A DNA stretch of 64,000 bases from Fictibacillus phosphorivorans (GCF_007673525.1 NZ_VDZU01000001.1:868001-932000), one strand, 5' to 3'. Positions 1 through 10,916 are shown, counted from the stretch's first letter. The notes: generated from the letters alone by a model not told the origin. Made by a program: numbers and translations.

Positions 1-89
1 AAAACGGAGAGAAGATATCAGCTTTTGCTCGCTTAGAAGGACTTGAAGCACATGCGCGAGCGATTGATGTTCGACTGGAGGACAAGTAG
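1..89 (+). CDS. hisD: histidinol dehydrogenase, C-terminal end (partial)
   Basis: Only the last 28 codons are inside the window, reading in frame from base 3 to the TAG at 87-89. The residues FARLEGLEAHARAI followed by DVRLED match the conserved C-terminal helix of histidinol dehydrogenase, which oxidises histidinol to histidine in two NAD-dependent steps. The stop codon is directly followed by the ATG of hisB, as in the Bacillus his operon. Identity rests on this short tail plus the position upstream of hisB; both agree. Confidence 0.85.
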   Translation, partial: NGEKISAFARLEGLEAHARAIDVRLEDK

Positions 90-686
90 ATGGAGAATCA
101 AGTGCGACAACATACGATTGAAAGAAATACGAAAGAGACACAGATCAGCTTAGCTCTAAACATTGATGGAGAAGGACAAGCAGATATTCAAACGCCTGTC
201 CCATTTCTAAACCACATGTTAGACGCGATTGCACGTCACGGGCATTTTGATCTTTCTGTAAACGCTGCTGGAGATGTGGAGATCGATGACCATCATACAA
301 CAGAAGACGTTGGCATCTGCCTTGGCCAAGCGATCCAAGGAGCTCTTGGTGACAAGAGAGGAATCAAGCGATATGGCAATGCGTTTGTCCCGATGGATGA
401 AACGCTCGCTCAAGTGGTGATCGATCTATCCAATCGTCCTCACCTTGAATTTCGTGCAGAGTTTCCAAGTCAAAAAGTAGGAACGTTTGATACAGAGCTC
501 GTACATGAATTCTTCTGGAAGCTCGCGTTAGAGGCGAGAATGAACCTTCATGTGATCGTTCATTATGGCACGAACACACACCATATTATAGAAGCTATTT
601 TTAAAGCTTTTACAAAAGCGCTTGATGAAGCTACACAGATCGACCCTCGTGTAAAAGGAGTGCCTTCTACGAAAGGAATGTTATAA
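90..686 (+). CDS. hisB: imidazoleglycerol-phosphate dehydratase
   Basis: The 198-residue product matches the monofunctional HisB family, which dehydrates imidazole glycerol phosphate to imidazole acetol phosphate in cytosolic histidine synthesis. Metal-binding motifs are visible: FLNHML near residues 39-44, DDHHTTED at 66-73, VHEFF near 138-142 and NTHH at 162-165. The ATG abuts the hisD stop, and a GGAG lies just upstream inside the hisD end. There is no fused phosphatase domain, as expected outside enterobacteria. It is the second visible gene of a tight hisD-B-H-A-F-I operon. Confidence 0.97.
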   Translation: MENQVRQHTIERNTKETQISLALNIDGEGQADIQTPVPFLNHMLDAIARHGHFDLSVNAAGDVEIDDHHTTEDVGICLGQAIQGALGDKRGIKRYGNAFVPMDETLAQVVIDLSNRPHLEFRAEFPSQKVGTFDTELVHEFFWKLALEARMNLHVIVHYGTNTHHIIEAIFKAFTKALDEATQIDPRVKGVPSTKGML

Positions 687-688
687 AA

Positions 689-1330
689 ATGATCGGAATC
701 ATTGACTACGGAATGGGCAATCTGCACTCTGTCTGTTCTGCTTTAAAAAGAATCAATCAGCCCTATATTCTTTCAGGGGATATAGAAGAACTTCAAAAAA
801 CGGATGGGCTTTTACTACCGGGAGTTGGTTCTTTTAAAGATGCGATGACGGAGTTAGAGAAGACGGGTCTCGCTGATTTTATAAAAAAAGAAGCTCAGAG
901 CGGTAAGCCTTTAATGGGCATCTGTCTAGGCATGCAGCTCCTTTTTGAAGGAAGCAGCGAGAACGGAATAACGAAAGGACTTGGACTACTTCCTGGGAGA
1001 GTAGAGAGATTTACAGGCACAACAAGGGACGGACGCTCCTATAAAGTGCCTCACATGGGCTGGAACGATCTAAACTTTTTGCAGAGTGATCAGCCGTTAA
1101 TAAAAGGTATCGACGAAGGACATGTTTATTTTGTCCATTCCTTTGTTGTACAGACTGAAAATAAAGAGGTGCTTGCCGCGGTCGCACAATACGAAGACGT
1201 TGAAGTTCCAGCTGTAGTTGGAAGCGGTAAAATTATGGGGACCCAGTTTCACCCTGAAAAAAGTTCGGTGACTGGCATGAGCATGCTGCAAAACTTTTGC
1301 CGTTTTGTTGAGGAGGGAAAACAAAGATGA
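689..1330 (+). CDS. hisH: imidazole glycerol phosphate synthase, glutaminase subunit
   Basis: This 213-residue class I glutamine amidotransferase supplies ammonia to HisF for closing the imidazole ring. The nucleophile Cys79 lies in [10 protein letters not shown], and the His188/Glu190 pair of the triad lies in TQFHPEKS. The N-terminal [12 protein letters not shown] is typical of HisH. The gene begins two bases after hisB and its last codon overlaps the hisA start by 4 bases, indicating translational coupling. HisH and HisF act as a heterodimer; hisA lies between their genes. Confidence 0.97.
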   Translation: MIGIIDYGMGNLHSVCSALKRINQPYILSGDIEELQKTDGLLLPGVGSFKDAMTELEKTGLADFIKKEAQSGKPLMGICLGMQLLFEGSSENGITKGLGLLPGRVERFTGTTRDGRSYKVPHMGWNDLNFLQSDQPLIKGIDEGHVYFVHSFVVQTENKEVLAAVAQYEDVEVPAVVGSGKIMGTQFHPEKSSVTGMSMLQNFCRFVEEGKQR

Positions 1331-2058
1331 ATGAATTTGTATTGTATCCGGCGATCGACATGCGTAATGGAAAATGCGTTAGGTTGATGCAAGGTGATTA
1401 TGACCAAGAAACGATCTATGGAGATTCTCCTTTTGATATGGCAAAACAGTTTGCAGATCAAGGTGCAGAATGGATTCACATGGTAGATCTTGATGGCGCG
1501 AAAGATGGGAAGAAGATCAATCACGAGTACGTATTAAGAGTTGCAAAAGAACTATCCGCAAAGGTCCAGATCGGTGGAGGTATCCGTTCGATGGAAGACG
1601 TTTCATTTTATCTAGACGCTGGTATTGATCGTGTGATCTTAGGAAGTGCCGCCGTTTCGAATCCAGAGTTTGTTCGAGAAGCGTTACAGCGATACGGTGG
1701 TTCGAAGGTGGCGATCGGACTTGATGCTCGTGATGGATTTGTAGCAACTGAAGGATGGCTCGAAACGTCCCATATTAAAGCTGTTGATCTAGCGAAAAGA
1801 TTAGTAGAAGAAGGTGCAGAGACGTTTATTTTCACTGACATCTCAAAAGACGGTATGCTGCAGGGACCAAACGTTGAAGCAATCGGAGAATTAGCGAGTG
1901 TCACTGGAAAAGAAGTGATTGCCTCTGGTGGTGTAAGCTCGATCGATGATCTTGTTCGTTTGAAAGCAGATGAACGTAACATCGCTGGTGCGATCATAGG
2001 AAAAGCTCTTTATACAGATCGATTCACTCTGCCAGAAGCGTTAGGAAGTGTGAAATAA
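1327..2058 (+). CDS. hisA: phosphoribosylformimino-5-aminoimidazole carboxamide ribotide isomerase
   Basis: The 243-residue (beta-alpha)8 barrel catalyses the Amadori rearrangement of ProFAR to PRFAR. The expected acid and base are visible: Asp11 in YPAIDMRNG and Asp133 in IGLDARDG. The phosphate-binding stretches QIGGGIRS (near residues 81-88) and ASGGVSS complete the half-barrel pattern. The ATG overlaps the hisH stop (ATGA), preceded by GAGGGA. The last A of its stop codon is the first base of hisF. Confidence 0.97.
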   Translation: MNEFVLYPAIDMRNGKCVRLMQGDYDQETIYGDSPFDMAKQFADQGAEWIHMVDLDGAKDGKKINHEYVLRVAKELSAKVQIGGGIRSMEDVSFYLDAGIDRVILGSAAVSNPEFVREALQRYGGSKVAIGLDARDGFVATEGWLETSHIKAVDLAKRLVEEGAETFIFTDISKDGMLQGPNVEAIGELASVTGKEVIASGGVSSIDDLVRLKADERNIAGAIIGKALYTDRFTLPEALGSVK

Positions 2059-2816
2059 TGCTTACAAAAAGAATTATTCCATGTCTAGACGTTAAGGAAG
2101 GAAGAGTGGTTAAAGGCATTCAGTTTCTAAACTTAGTTGATGCCGGTGACCCTGTTGAACTGGCACGATTTTATGATGAAGAAGGAGCAGACGAGCTCGT
2201 GTTTCTTGATATCTCTGCTAGTCACGAAGGGCGGGACACGATGGTCGAAGTCGTCGAACGAGTAGCAGCAGAACTCGCGATACCTTTTACTGTTGGTGGC
2301 GGTATCAATAAACTCCAAGATATGAAACGTGTATTACGCGCTGGAGCTGACAAAGTTTCTGTAAATACTGCAGCGGTTTTACGACCAGAATTAATCACAG
2401 AAGGATCGGATTATTTTGGCGCTCAATGCATCGTAGTGGCGATCGATGCAAAGTATGACGAAGAGTTAAAATCATGGCGCGTGTATACGCATGGAGGTCG
2501 CAAGCCCACTCAATGGGAAGTCACTGAATGGGCGCGAGAGGCAGTAAATCGTGGTGCTGGAGAAATTCTGTTGACCAGCATGGATAAAGATGGAGAAAAG
2601 TCTGGATTTAATCTGGAGCTAACGAAAGCGGTCAGTGAGGCAGTAACCGTTCCTGTTATCGCGTCAGGTGGTGCAGGATCGTCAGAGCATTTTAATAATG
2701 CATTCACGATTGGAAAAGCGGACGCGGCACTTGCTGCAAGTATTTTTCATTATAAAGAAACATCGATCACAGAGGTAAAAGCAGATTTGCGAAAGTTAGG
2801 GGTGCCTGTTCGATGA
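2058..2816 (+). CDS. hisF: imidazole glycerol phosphate synthase, cyclase subunit
   Basis: The 252-residue product is a barrel paralogue of HisA. It uses ammonia from HisH to convert PRFAR into imidazole glycerol phosphate and AICAR. Asp11 in [15 protein letters not shown] is the catalytic residue. FTVGGGIN and VIASGGAGS are the phosphate-binding loops, and LTSMDKDG sits at the strand-6 position expected of HisF. The start shares a base with the hisA stop, and the stop overlaps hisI by 4 bases. Confidence 0.97.
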   Translation: MLTKRIIPCLDVKEGRVVKGIQFLNLVDAGDPVELARFYDEEGADELVFLDISASHEGRDTMVEVVERVAAELAIPFTVGGGINKLQDMKRVLRAGADKVSVNTAAVLRPELITEGSDYFGAQCIVVAIDAKYDEELKSWRVYTHGGRKPTQWEVTEWAREAVNRGAGEILLTSMDKDGEKSGFNLELTKAVSEAVTVPVIASGGAGSSEHFNNAFTIGKADAALAASIFHYKETSITEVKADLRKLGVPVR

Positions 2817-3457
2817 ATTTAGAAAAACTGAAATTTGATGATAAAGGACTGATTCCTGCTGTAGTCCAGGATGTTCAATCAAAAGAGATACTAACGGTCG
2901 CATTTATGAACCGAGAATCGCTCGAAAAAACGATCGAAATTGGTGAAACGGTATTCTTTTCAAGATCACGTCAAGAATTATGGCACAAAGGTGAAACTTC
3001 CGGAAATACACAAAAAGTTAGGAGTATCCGCTATGATTGTGATCAAGATGCTTTGGTCGTACTTGTAGAGCCAAAAGGTCCAGCTTGTCACACGGGCACA
3101 TATAGCTGCTTTTCAGAAACCCTTTTTGAGGTGGATGAGAGAGTTGATGCACCAAATCCGGATCGTTATAGAATTCTGTCAGAACTGCAAGAGATTATCG
3201 CGAAACGCGAACATGAGATGCCAGAAGGAGCTTACACAACCTATCTTTTTGAACATGGAGTCGATAAGATTCTGAAGAAAGTTGGAGAAGAAGCTGGCGA
3301 AGTGATCATCGCTGCAAAAAATCGTGATGCGGAAGAACTGAAATGGGAAGTTTCTGATCTTTTCTATCATGTTTTAGTACTGCTGCAGGAGCAAAAGGTA
3401 CCTTTAGACGAGATTTTAGCTACACTGAAAGAAAGACATACGAAAAATGACAACTGA
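2813..3457 (+). CDS. hisI: bifunctional phosphoribosyl-AMP cyclohydrolase / phosphoribosyl-ATP pyrophosphatase
   Basis: The 214-residue fusion catalyses the second and third steps of histidine synthesis. The cyclohydrolase domain covers about residues 1-110, with WHKGETSGN and a Cys/His cluster around [10 protein letters not shown] for zinc. The pyrophosphohydrolase domain covers about 115-205, with the [12 protein letters not shown] helix of the MazG-like fold. It is the last gene of the operon: a hairpin with a U-run follows within the first 30 bases. Confidence 0.96.
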   Translation: MNLEKLKFDDKGLIPAVVQDVQSKEILTVAFMNRESLEKTIEIGETVFFSRSRQELWHKGETSGNTQKVRSIRYDCDQDALVVLVEPKGPACHTGTYSCFSETLFEVDERVDAPNPDRYRILSELQEIIAKREHEMPEGAYTTYLFEHGVDKILKKVGEEAGEVIIAAKNRDAEELKWEVSDLFYHVLVLLQEQKVPLDEILATLKERHTKNDN

Positions 3458-3483
3458 GGCTTTGTAGCTCGGTTGTTTTTTTG
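3451..3483 (+). terminator. rho-independent terminator of the his operon
   Basis: CAACTGAG and CTCGGTTG form a stem with one G-U type mismatch around a short loop, followed by a run of T. It overlaps the hisI stop codon. Confidence 0.75.
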
Positions 3484-3506
3484 TATTTTTCTTTCATTAG
3501 AGGGGT

Positions 3507-3706
3507 TTTATGAGCGATTGCAGAGATTTATGAGCGATTGCAGAGATTTATGAGCGATTGCAGAGATTTATGAGCGATTGCAGAGATATATGAGCGATTG
3601 CAGAGTTTTATGAGCGATTGCAGAGATTTATGAGCGATTCCAGAGGTTTATGAGCGATTCCAGAGATTTATGAGCGATTCGAATAATTTCTGAGCAATTC
3701 CCAGAA
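3507..3706. repeat. 20-bp tandem array, about 10 units (TTTATGAGCGATTGCAGAGA type)
   Basis: The core TGAGCGATT recurs exactly every 20 bases, starting at 3511, 3531, 3551, 3571, 3591, 3611, 3631, 3651 and 3671, with a decayed unit at 3691. The first six units read TGAGCGATTGCAGAG. The later ones change to TGAGCGATTC and then drift, so the array is most homogeneous at its left end. It lies between the his terminator and the yvcD promoter. The remaining intergenic sequence to about 3900 shows nothing recognisable. The same core builds a second array near 25.9-26.1 kb. Confidence 0.95.
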
Positions 3707-3903
3707 ATCTCGGATCAATTACCGAGTTACGAGCGAATAGAAATCTTTGATAATCCCTACACCAAGAGTTTCGGAAAATTTTTCGCATAACACTCAAACT
3801 TCGGACCCCATGACTCATACATCTTGTCACGCTTTAATCATTTTTTGTCGAAAGTTTCCTGCACATTATTTACAGTCTAAGGGGTGTTAGTCTTTTTAGC
3901 CTG

Positions 3904-3912
3904 TGTTATAAT
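3904..3912 (+). promoter_or_regulatory. extended -10 promoter upstream of yvcD
   Basis: TGTTATAAT is a consensus -10 hexamer (3907-3912) with the upstream TG of an extended -10 element. No good -35 is visible at 16-18 bases. It lies about 75 bases before the yvcD start. Confidence 0.5.
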
Positions 3913-3987
3913 TTTTTGGTTGAAAACTTTGTAAACGGAACGATATAGAAGTATATAAGTTTACATAAGTAGATGGAGGAACCAAAT

Positions 3988-5613
3988 ATGCATAAACAAA
4001 AACGGGCCAGTGCAGCTAGCGGCCGTGTTCTTCCCTTTATCCAAGATGGGGATTACTTTTTTGAAAAAGGAATAAAAGCCTATAACAGGCGTGATCTATA
4101 TACAGCAAAAAAAATGTTTGAACGGGCCGTTACTTTCCAGCCGGAAGAGCCCTCTTTTTTATGTCAGCTTGCTTCTACGCTCGCTGAGATCGGTGAATAT
4201 GAAGAATCCAATAAGTACTTGCTGAATGCTCTCGAACAGTCTGGTTCAGACCTTTCAGAATGTCATTTCTTTCTTGCGAATAATTTTGCGCACTTAGGCA
4301 TGTATAGTGATGCCGAAGAACATGCTCGTTTATATATAGCAATTGATCCTAACGGTGAATTTGTGGAAGATACACAAGAACTGTTAGATCTTATCTCACT
4401 TGAAACAGGAAGCAAGACTTCTAGCTTGCCCCTGTCAACGGAAGAAGAGCTGATCAAGCTTCATGATGAAGCGAGACAGTCGATCGAACGAGGTGATCTA
4501 CCACTTGCGCAACAACAGTTAAGAGAGATCATTTCAAATCATCCTAAGTTTTGGGCGGCGTATAATAACTTAGCACTCACTCATTTTTATAAGAGCGAGT
4601 TTGATGAAGCGATGGATGTTCTTCAAGATGTTTTGGATAAGAATCCTGGTAACTTGAACGCACTCTGCAACCTTGCTATTTTTCTGTTCCATTTAGGGAT
4701 GGACGAACCTGGTGGTAAGCTTGTTGAACGATTAAAAACGGTGCATCCGATGCATCCTGAACATCGTTATAAATTAGGAAATACGTTCGGCTTATTAGAA
4801 GAGCATTTGTATGCGAATAAATGGCTACAGTCTCTTAGAAAATCGTCATTTGTATACGATCCTGTAACCACACATATGCTGGCGGTGTCGTACTTTGCAC
4901 TTGGACAAAAGGACCTTTCAATTAAAACTTGGAAAAAGGTGATCGATCTTGATCCTGAAGGTCACGTGGCTCCTTTTTATATGGAAAAGGCGCAGAACGA
5001 TGAGCTGACAATAACAGGCGGGGATTATCAATATCGCATTCCAACTAACAATCAGAACAAACCAAAAAAAGATCGCCAAGTGAAAGCGATGGAACATATC
5101 CAACAGGTTCGTAAAGGACTGGAAAAAAACAAAATTACGCATTTAATTCTTCTCAGAGGGAATAAAAATGAAGAGGCTTATGAGACGCTTCGTGATTTTT
5201 GTCTTAGAAAAGAAGAGTCGTTACTTGTAAAAGAAATTGCGGCAACGATTATGCTTGAACATCAGCCAGAACGAGCTGTGAAACTTGTTCATGATGACAC
5301 TTCTGTAGAAGTGGGTACAGCATCTGAGATAATCAGTATGGCACTGGATGTTCTTCTTTCTGTAAAAGAGAGGGGTTCTGCACTTGACGAGCACGTATTG
5401 TTTTATTGGGCAGAAGCTATTAAGTTTGCAGAAATGACAGGTGAGCGAATCTTTGATAACCAAAAAGCAATTGCTGCGGCAATCGATCACTTAGCTCGTA
5501 AGCAAAAAGGGCGTTCCACCCAAAAAGGGATTGCTGAGCAATACGAAATCACCGTTTCTGTTTTGTCACTACGGATAAAAAAACTTATCGGTTGGGTGAA
5601 TCGCAACGTTTGA
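3988..5613 (+). CDS. yvcD: TPR-repeat protein YvcD
   Basis: This 541-residue soluble protein is built largely from tetratricopeptide repeats in the first 330 residues (for example YNRRDLYTAKKMFERAV and NPGNLNALCNLAIFLFHLG). The more charged C-terminal half ends in an HTH-like stretch. Such proteins are scaffolds for protein-protein contacts; the partner is unknown. The ATG at 3988 is chosen because GGAGGA lies 8 bases before it, whereas the in-frame ATG at 3973 overlaps that site. The position between hisI and trxB equals that of B. subtilis yvcD, which supports the name. Confidence 0.85.
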   Translation: MHKQKRASAASGRVLPFIQDGDYFFEKGIKAYNRRDLYTAKKMFERAVTFQPEEPSFLCQLASTLAEIGEYEESNKYLLNALEQSGSDLSECHFFLANNFAHLGMYSDAEEHARLYIAIDPNGEFVEDTQELLDLISLETGSKTSSLPLSTEEELIKLHDEARQSIERGDLPLAQQQLREIISNHPKFWAAYNNLALTHFYKSEFDEAMDVLQDVLDKNPGNLNALCNLAIFLFHLGMDEPGGKLVERLKTVHPMHPEHRYKLGNTFGLLEEHLYANKWLQSLRKSSFVYDPVTTHMLAVSYFALGQKDLSIKTWKKVIDLDPEGHVAPFYMEKAQNDELTITGGDYQYRIPTNNQNKPKKDRQVKAMEHIQQVRKGLEKNKITHLILLRGNKNEEAYETLRDFCLRKEESLLVKEIAATIMLEHQPERAVKLVHDDTSVEVGTASEIISMALDVLLSVKERGSALDEHVLFYWAEAIKFAEMTGERIFDNQKAIAAAIDHLARKQKGRSTQKGIAEQYEITVSVLSLRIKKLIGWVNRNV

Positions 5614-5697
5614 GCAGAATGATGGACTTTACTCCTATGTGCGAATAGGATAGAGATATAGTAAATAAGAATTTCCTTATATAAGGAGTGGGCATGA

Positions 5698-6654
<957 letters not shown>

Positions 6655-6734
6655 TGTGATTGTAACAGTGATGAAATAATTGTGGGGTATATTAAAAATA
6701 AGAAATTGACCCCCTTTTTATAAAGGCAAGACTT

Positions 6735-6780
6735 TGACACGGAGCTATGCTTCGTGTCCTTTTTTTGTTTTTTTTTTTTT
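6735..6780 (+). terminator. rho-independent terminator after trxB
   Basis: GACACGGA and TTCGTGTC form a hairpin (about 6736-6758), followed by a very long T-tract. Confidence 0.75.
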
Positions 6781-6844
6781 TGCAATAGATCAATATTGGA
6801 GGGATTTTGTTTTTTCCGTCAAATGTTTTCTCATCATTTACAAG

Positions 6845-7098
6845 GTGATTGGAGTAGAAGGTGCGAGACTCCTGCGGGACAGGCGGGCAGTCTTAAAGGT
6901 GGAAGTGGCTAGTCCAGCCCCGACAAGCAAAAGGTGAATGGAACAGGAAGGCGCTCTTTGCCTTAATGGTCTATTCAACTTTTGACCTCGAGGGGCTAGC
7001 CACTGCAACTAGCCAGGTGAGACACTTAAGAGTGAAACGTCCGAATGTGGCTCACCGCCTGCCCCGCGGAAAGCGAGCACCTGGAGCGGAAATCAACT
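6845..7098. repeat. long palindromic dispersed repeat, copy A, interrupted by a second palindrome
   Basis: The outer element starts GGTGCGAGACTCCTGCGGGA at 6860 and ends with CCGCGGAAAGCGAGCACC and GGAGCGGAAATCAAC near 7098. These are the two arms found in uninterrupted form at 21.64-21.77 kb. In this copy 126 bases (6891-7016) separate GGGCAG from GTGAGACACTTA, which are nearly contiguous elsewhere. Short open frames cross the element, but they follow repeat sequence and are not taken as genes. The rest of 6655-7238 holds only the trxB terminator. Confidence 0.85.
6891..7016. mobile_element. palindromic insertion (126 bp) nested in repeat copy A
   Basis: The insert is itself an imperfect hairpin. 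GTGGCTAG (6905-6912) pairs with CTAGCCAC (6996-7003), AGCCCC pairs with GGGGCT, and the inner arms (about 6924-6951 and 6960-6989) continue the pairing to a GCTCTTT loop. CAG occurs at both junctions (6888-6890 and 7014-7016), like a 3-bp target duplication. There is no coding capacity for a transposase, so it would be non-autonomous. Confidence 0.6.
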
Positions 7099-7238
7099 AC
7101 TCTCAAATGCGACTCAGAAACTTGCGGAATTCCTTAAATTTAAAAGCTCATTTAAAAAGTGATTTTTTCACATAATAAGAAAAACAAAATACCATAAATT
7201 AGAATGCTAAAATACGTCAAACCCTTGAGGCCTCTGTA

Positions 7239-7267
7239 TTGTGAGGGGTTACATAATTTAGTATACT
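7239..7267 (+). promoter_or_regulatory. candidate sigma-A promoter for yvcI-crh cluster
   Basis: TTGTGA and TATACT are separated by 17 bases, about 35 bases upstream of the yvcI start. The -10 is good and the -35 weak. Confidence 0.45.
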
Positions 7268-7300
7268 AACAAGTAGGACATAGCCCTGAGGTGAAAACAA

Positions 7301-7759
7301 GTGCAAAGAGTAACAAACTGTGTGTTAATAAGAGATAATCAAGTGCTTTTACTTCAAAAGCCTAGACGGGGCTGGTGGGTAGCACCAGGCGGAAAGATGG
7401 AGTCTACCGAATCTATCCGTGATTCTGTAATACGAGAGTACCGTGAAGAAACGGGAATCTATCTGAAGAATCCGCAGCTTAAAGGTGTGTTTAATTTTAT
7501 TATTAAAGAAGGCGACAAAATCGTTTCAGAGTGGATGATGTTTACCTTTTTTGCAACAGACTCAGAAGGTGTTGCATTAGATGAATGTGAAGAAGGGATT
7601 CTTTCTTGGAAGCCGGTTGAAGAAGTTCGTGAACTTCCAATGGCGCCAGGAGACCATCACATTCTTGACTATATGACGAGTGGCAGCAACATGATATTTG
7701 GCACATTCACATATACACCTGATTTTGAACTGCTTTCTTATCGTTTAGACCCTGCATAA
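7301..7759 (+). CDS. yvcI: Nudix hydrolase YvcI
   Basis: The 152-residue protein has a complete Nudix box at residues 31-53: G at 31, E at 37, then REYREETGI matching REUxEExGU. It should hydrolyse a nucleoside diphosphate linked to another moiety, with Mg2+ held by the glutamates. The substrate cannot be read from sequence; MutT/YvcI relatives include GTP-type pyrophosphohydrolases. It starts with GTG at 7301 behind CTGAGGTGAAA. It is the first gene of the conserved yvcI-rapZ-yvcK-whiA-crh cluster. Confidence 0.88.
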   Translation: MQRVTNCVLIRDNQVLLLQKPRRGWWVAPGGKMESTESIRDSVIREYREETGIYLKNPQLKGVFNFIIKEGDKIVSEWMMFTFFATDSEGVALDECEEGILSWKPVEEVRELPMAPGDHHILDYMTSGSNMIFGTFTYTPDFELLSYRLDPA

Positions 7760-7810
7760 GATAAGATGGGTCGCATAAAAATGGAACATAGCTAACTGGG
7801 GGGAAATGGC

Positions 7811-8686
7811 ATGGAAAGACATGATGTACAAATGGTGATTATTACAGGAATGTCAGGGGCCGGGAAGACGGTAGCCATGCAGAGCTTTGAAGATCTAGGC
7901 TTTTTCTGTGTTGATAATCTACCACCTGCACTACTCCCTAAATTTGTAGAATTAATGCAAGAATCTGCAGGTAAACTGAACAAGGTGGCACTTGTTATGG
8001 ACCTTCGTGGTCGAGAATTTTTTGATCAGTTGTTCTCAACGCTCGATCAACTTGCCATCTCATCCGATGTTCAGCCGCAGATTTTATATTTAGATTGTAA
8101 AGATGCAACTCTTGTACGCAGATACAAAGAAACGCGACGTTCTCATCCTTTAGCGAAGAGCGGAAACCCGCTTCAAGGCATCACGCAAGAGCGAGAGATG
8201 CTCGAAGAACTAAAAGGAAGAGCTCAGCAAGTATTAGATACATCTGACCTAAAGCCTCTTCAGTTACGTGAACGTATCATTCAGCGCTTTTCCGCAAATG
8301 CCGCTCATCCGTTCACGATCAACGTGATGTCATTTGGATTTAAGTATGGGATGCCGATCGACGCTGACTTAGTGTTTGACGTTCGCTTCTTACCGAATCC
8401 GCATTACATCGAACATATGAGACCGCGAACAGGGCTTGAGGCAGATATTTCTGAGTATGTGTTAAAGTGGCCAGAAACGAACATGTTTTTAGAAAAACTG
8501 CTCGATCTGCTTCAGTTCATGATTCCTCAATATAAAAGAGAAGGCAAGAGTCAGCTGATCATCGGGATCGGGTGCACAGGCGGAAAACATCGTTCTGTAG
8601 CTCTAGCTGAATACATCGGAAATGCACTTTCCAAAGAATATGTGACATTCAGCTCTCACAGAGATATGGGAAAGGATAAAGTTTAA
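7811..8686 (+). CDS. rapZ: RNase adapter / nucleotide-binding protein RapZ (YvcJ)
   Basis: The 291-residue protein has a Walker A motif GMSGAGKT at residues 13-20 and the C-terminal [11 protein letters not shown] signature (near residues 247-257) of the RapZ/YvcJ family. YvcJ hydrolyses GTP. In enterobacteria RapZ targets a small RNA to RNase E; in Bacillus the role is less clear and has been linked to competence and cell-wall precursor metabolism. GGGGGG lies 7 bases before the ATG. The stop codon directly abuts the yvcK start. Confidence 0.95.
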   Translation: MERHDVQMVIITGMSGAGKTVAMQSFEDLGFFCVDNLPPALLPKFVELMQESAGKLNKVALVMDLRGREFFDQLFSTLDQLAISSDVQPQILYLDCKDATLVRRYKETRRSHPLAKSGNPLQGITQEREMLEELKGRAQQVLDTSDLKPLQLRERIIQRFSANAAHPFTINVMSFGFKYGMPIDADLVFDVRFLPNPHYIEHMRPRTGLEADISEYVLKWPETNMFLEKLLDLLQFMIPQYKREGKSQLIIGIGCTGGKHRSVALAEYIGNALSKEYVTFSSHRDMGKDKV

Positions 8687-9637
8687 ATGAATAAGCAGCC
8701 GAAAGTGGTAGTGCTTGGCGGAGGAACAGGCCTTTCTGTTCTTCTCCGTGGTTTAAAGCGCTATCCAGTTGATATCACTGCTATCGTTACGGTTGCAGAT
8801 GACGGAGGCAGTTCTGGAAGGTTGAGGAGGGATTATGATATGCCTCCTCCTGGTGATGTTAGAAACGTGATCGCCGCCCTTTCTGAAGTAGAACCGCTTG
8901 TAGAAAAAATGTTTCAGCATAGGTTTAAAGTGGGCGACGGAATTACGGGTCATTCGCTTGGAAACTTGCTTCTTGCTGCCATGCACGATATTACGGGAGA
9001 TTTTTTAACAGGAATTCGGGAACTTAGCCGCGTTTTAAACGTAAGAGGACAGGTACTCCCTGCAGCGAAAAACAGTATAATTTTATGTGCCGAATTAGAA
9101 GATGGGACGATTGTTCAGGGGGAATCTAAGATCCCGCTGTCGAATAAGAAAATCAAACGCGTCTTTTTATCTGATGAAAAGATCGAGCCTCTTCGTGAAA
9201 GCGTGAAAGCGATTCAAGAAGCGGATCTAATCGTGATCGGACCAGGTAGTTTGTATACGAGCATCCTGCCGAACCTTCTAGTAAACGGAATCTCTAATAG
9301 CATCCGTGAGGCAACGGCTCCTAGAGTTTATGTGTGTAATGTGATGACACAGCCTGGTGAGACAACTGGTTACACAGCTGGTGATCATATTCAGGCATTA
9401 ATCGATCATGTGGGGCACAATTTTATTGACGTTGTTATCGCAAACAATGAAAAGATTCCACCAGAATATTTGGATCTATACTTGGAAGAAGGCGCATCAC
9501 AAGTTCAGTATGATGAGGAACGGTTAAAGTCGTTCGGCATCGGTTTGTTGTGCGACAACATTATTCAATACGGAACGCTTGTCAGACACGATGCACAGCG
9601 TGTTTCTGATTTATTGTTAGGACTTATAGAAAAATAG
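8687..9637 (+). CDS. yvcK: gluconeogenesis factor YvcK (UDP-sugar-binding)
   Basis: The 316-residue product is a CofD-like protein. It shows the N-terminal [17 protein letters not shown] phosphate-binding loop (residues 8-24) and the [10 protein letters not shown] motif (near 39-48). YvcK is needed for growth and cell shape on gluconeogenic carbon sources and binds UDP-GlcNAc-type sugars. It is sandwiched without gap between rapZ and whiA, as in other Firmicutes, so co-expression is very likely. Confidence 0.95.
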   Translation: MNKQPKVVVLGGGTGLSVLLRGLKRYPVDITAIVTVADDGGSSGRLRRDYDMPPPGDVRNVIAALSEVEPLVEKMFQHRFKVGDGITGHSLGNLLLAAMHDITGDFLTGIRELSRVLNVRGQVLPAAKNSIILCAELEDGTIVQGESKIPLSNKKIKRVFLSDEKIEPLRESVKAIQEADLIVIGPGSLYTSILPNLLVNGISNSIREATAPRVYVCNVMTQPGETTGYTAGDHIQALIDHVGHNFIDVVIANNEKIPPEYLDLYLEEGASQVQYDEERLKSFGIGLLCDNIIQYGTLVRHDAQRVSDLLLGLIEK

Positions 9638-9677
9638 AATACGGATTGAAATGGATGGAAGAGAGGTGGTGATGCAG

Positions 9678-10619
9678 GTGTCTTTTGCTGCAGATACAAA
9701 AAAAGAATTAACGCAGCTTGAACTGAAAGATTGCTGTAAAAAAGCAGAGTTAGCTGCCTTGATTCGAATGAATGGTTCCATCTCTTTCAGCAACAGAAAA
9801 TTGATTCTCGATATCCCGACTGAAAATGCTGCTATTGCAAGAAGAATCTATACGTTGATCAAACGTGTATATCCTTATCACGTAGAGCTATTAGTACGAA
9901 AAAAGATGCGCTTGAAAAAGAATAATGTCTACATTGTACGTGTTTCAGAAGAATCAAGAGCATTGTTGGAAGATTTGAAGATTATTGACGGAGCTTTTAC
10001 GTTTACCCGCAACATTGCAGATGAATTTAATAAGAAAAGCTGCTGCCGCCGTGCATACATGAGAGGGGCTTTCTTAGCAGGTGGGTCCGTAAACCACCCA
10101 GAGACAAGCTATCACTTAGAAATATTCTCGATGTATGAAGAGCATACGGTTGCATTAGCTGAACTGATGAACACCTTTGAACTTAAAGCAAAAGTTCTTG
10201 AACGTAAAAAAGGGTACATCATCTATTTAAAGGATGGCGAAAAGATTTCAGAGTTTCTTACTCTGATCGGCGCTCATCATGCTGTATTGTTCTTTGAGGA
10301 CATCAGAATCTTAAAAGATATGCGTAACTCAGTAAACCGACTCGTAAACTGTGAGACGGCAAACCTTAACAAAACAGTAGGTGCTGCCATGAGACAGGTC
10401 GAGAACATCAAATTCATCGACGAACAGGTAGGACTTGAAACACTTCCAGATAAGCTGCGTGAGATTGCGCAACTAAGAGTGACCCATCAAGAGATTACCC
10501 TTAAAGAACTAGGTGAGATGGTATCTTCTGGCCCTGTAAGTAAATCAGGTGTTAACCACCGATTACGCAAGATTGATGAGATCGCAACGAAAATTAGAAA
10601 CGGTCAACCCATCCATTGA
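9678..10619 (+). CDS. whiA: sporulation/cell-division regulator WhiA
   Basis: The protein (313 residues from this start) combines an N-terminal domain related to the LAGLIDADG endonuclease fold with a C-terminal helix-turn-helix ([17 protein letters not shown]). The motif [15 protein letters not shown], near residues 126-140, is the WhiA version of the endonuclease signature. The GTG at 9678 gives the usual [12 protein letters not shown] start, with GAGGTGG 8 bases upstream. In-frame ATGs at 9651 and 9672 are too far from or too close to that site. WhiA affects cell division and chromosome segregation in Bacillus. Confidence 0.92.
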   Translation: MSFAADTKKELTQLELKDCCKKAELAALIRMNGSISFSNRKLILDIPTENAAIARRIYTLIKRVYPYHVELLVRKKMRLKKNNVYIVRVSEESRALLEDLKIIDGAFTFTRNIADEFNKKSCCRRAYMRGAFLAGGSVNHPETSYHLEIFSMYEEHTVALAELMNTFELKAKVLERKKGYIIYLKDGEKISEFLTLIGAHHAVLFFEDIRILKDMRNSVNRLVNCETANLNKTVGAAMRQVENIKFIDEQVGLETLPDKLREIAQLRVTHQEITLKELGEMVSSGPVSKSGVNHRLRKIDEIATKIRNGQPIH

Positions 10620-10658
10620 TGTTTTATAGAGAGATAAGGTTAGAGGAGGTAAGGTAGA

Positions 10659-10916
10659 ATGGTTGAAAAGAAAGTAACCGTGCAGTTGAAGAGTGGACTG
10701 CAAGCACGACCAGCAGCATTATTCGTCCAAGAAGCAAACCGTTACACATCTGATGTATTTGTCGAGAAGGAAGGCAAGAAAGTGAACGCGAAGAGCATCA
10801 TGGGGATCATGAGTTTAGCTGTAGGATCTGGCAGTGAACTTGTACTCGCTGTTGATGGCCCTGATGAGAACGAAGCTGTCGAAGCCCTAGCAGCTTTTGT
10901 TTCCAAAGCAGAATAA
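10659..10916 (+). CDS. crh: catabolite repression HPr-like protein Crh
   Basis: The 85-residue HPr paralogue carries Gln at position 15 (KSGLQARPAA) in place of the PTS-phosphorylated His, which distinguishes Crh from HPr. The regulatory Ser46 is present in NAKSIMGIM. Ser46-phosphorylated Crh is a co-repressor for CcpA. AGAGGAGG gives a strong ribosome site. It ends the yvcI-rapZ-yvcK-whiA-crh cluster, followed closely by a repeat and a strong terminator. Confidence 0.96.
   Translation: MVEKKVTVQLKSGLQARPAALFVQEANRYTSDVFVEKEGKKVNAKSIMGIMSLAVGSGSELVLAVDGPDENEAVEALAAFVSKAE

Noticed and set aside
3507-3706. CRISPR array
   Set aside because: Units are contiguous 20-bp repeats with no unique spacers and no cas genes nearby; the same holds for the array at 25882-26103.
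6734-7175. Two small genes within the region after trxB
   Set aside because: Their residues (for example RLPRGKRAPGAEIN) come straight from the palindromic repeat, and similar frames arise at every copy.
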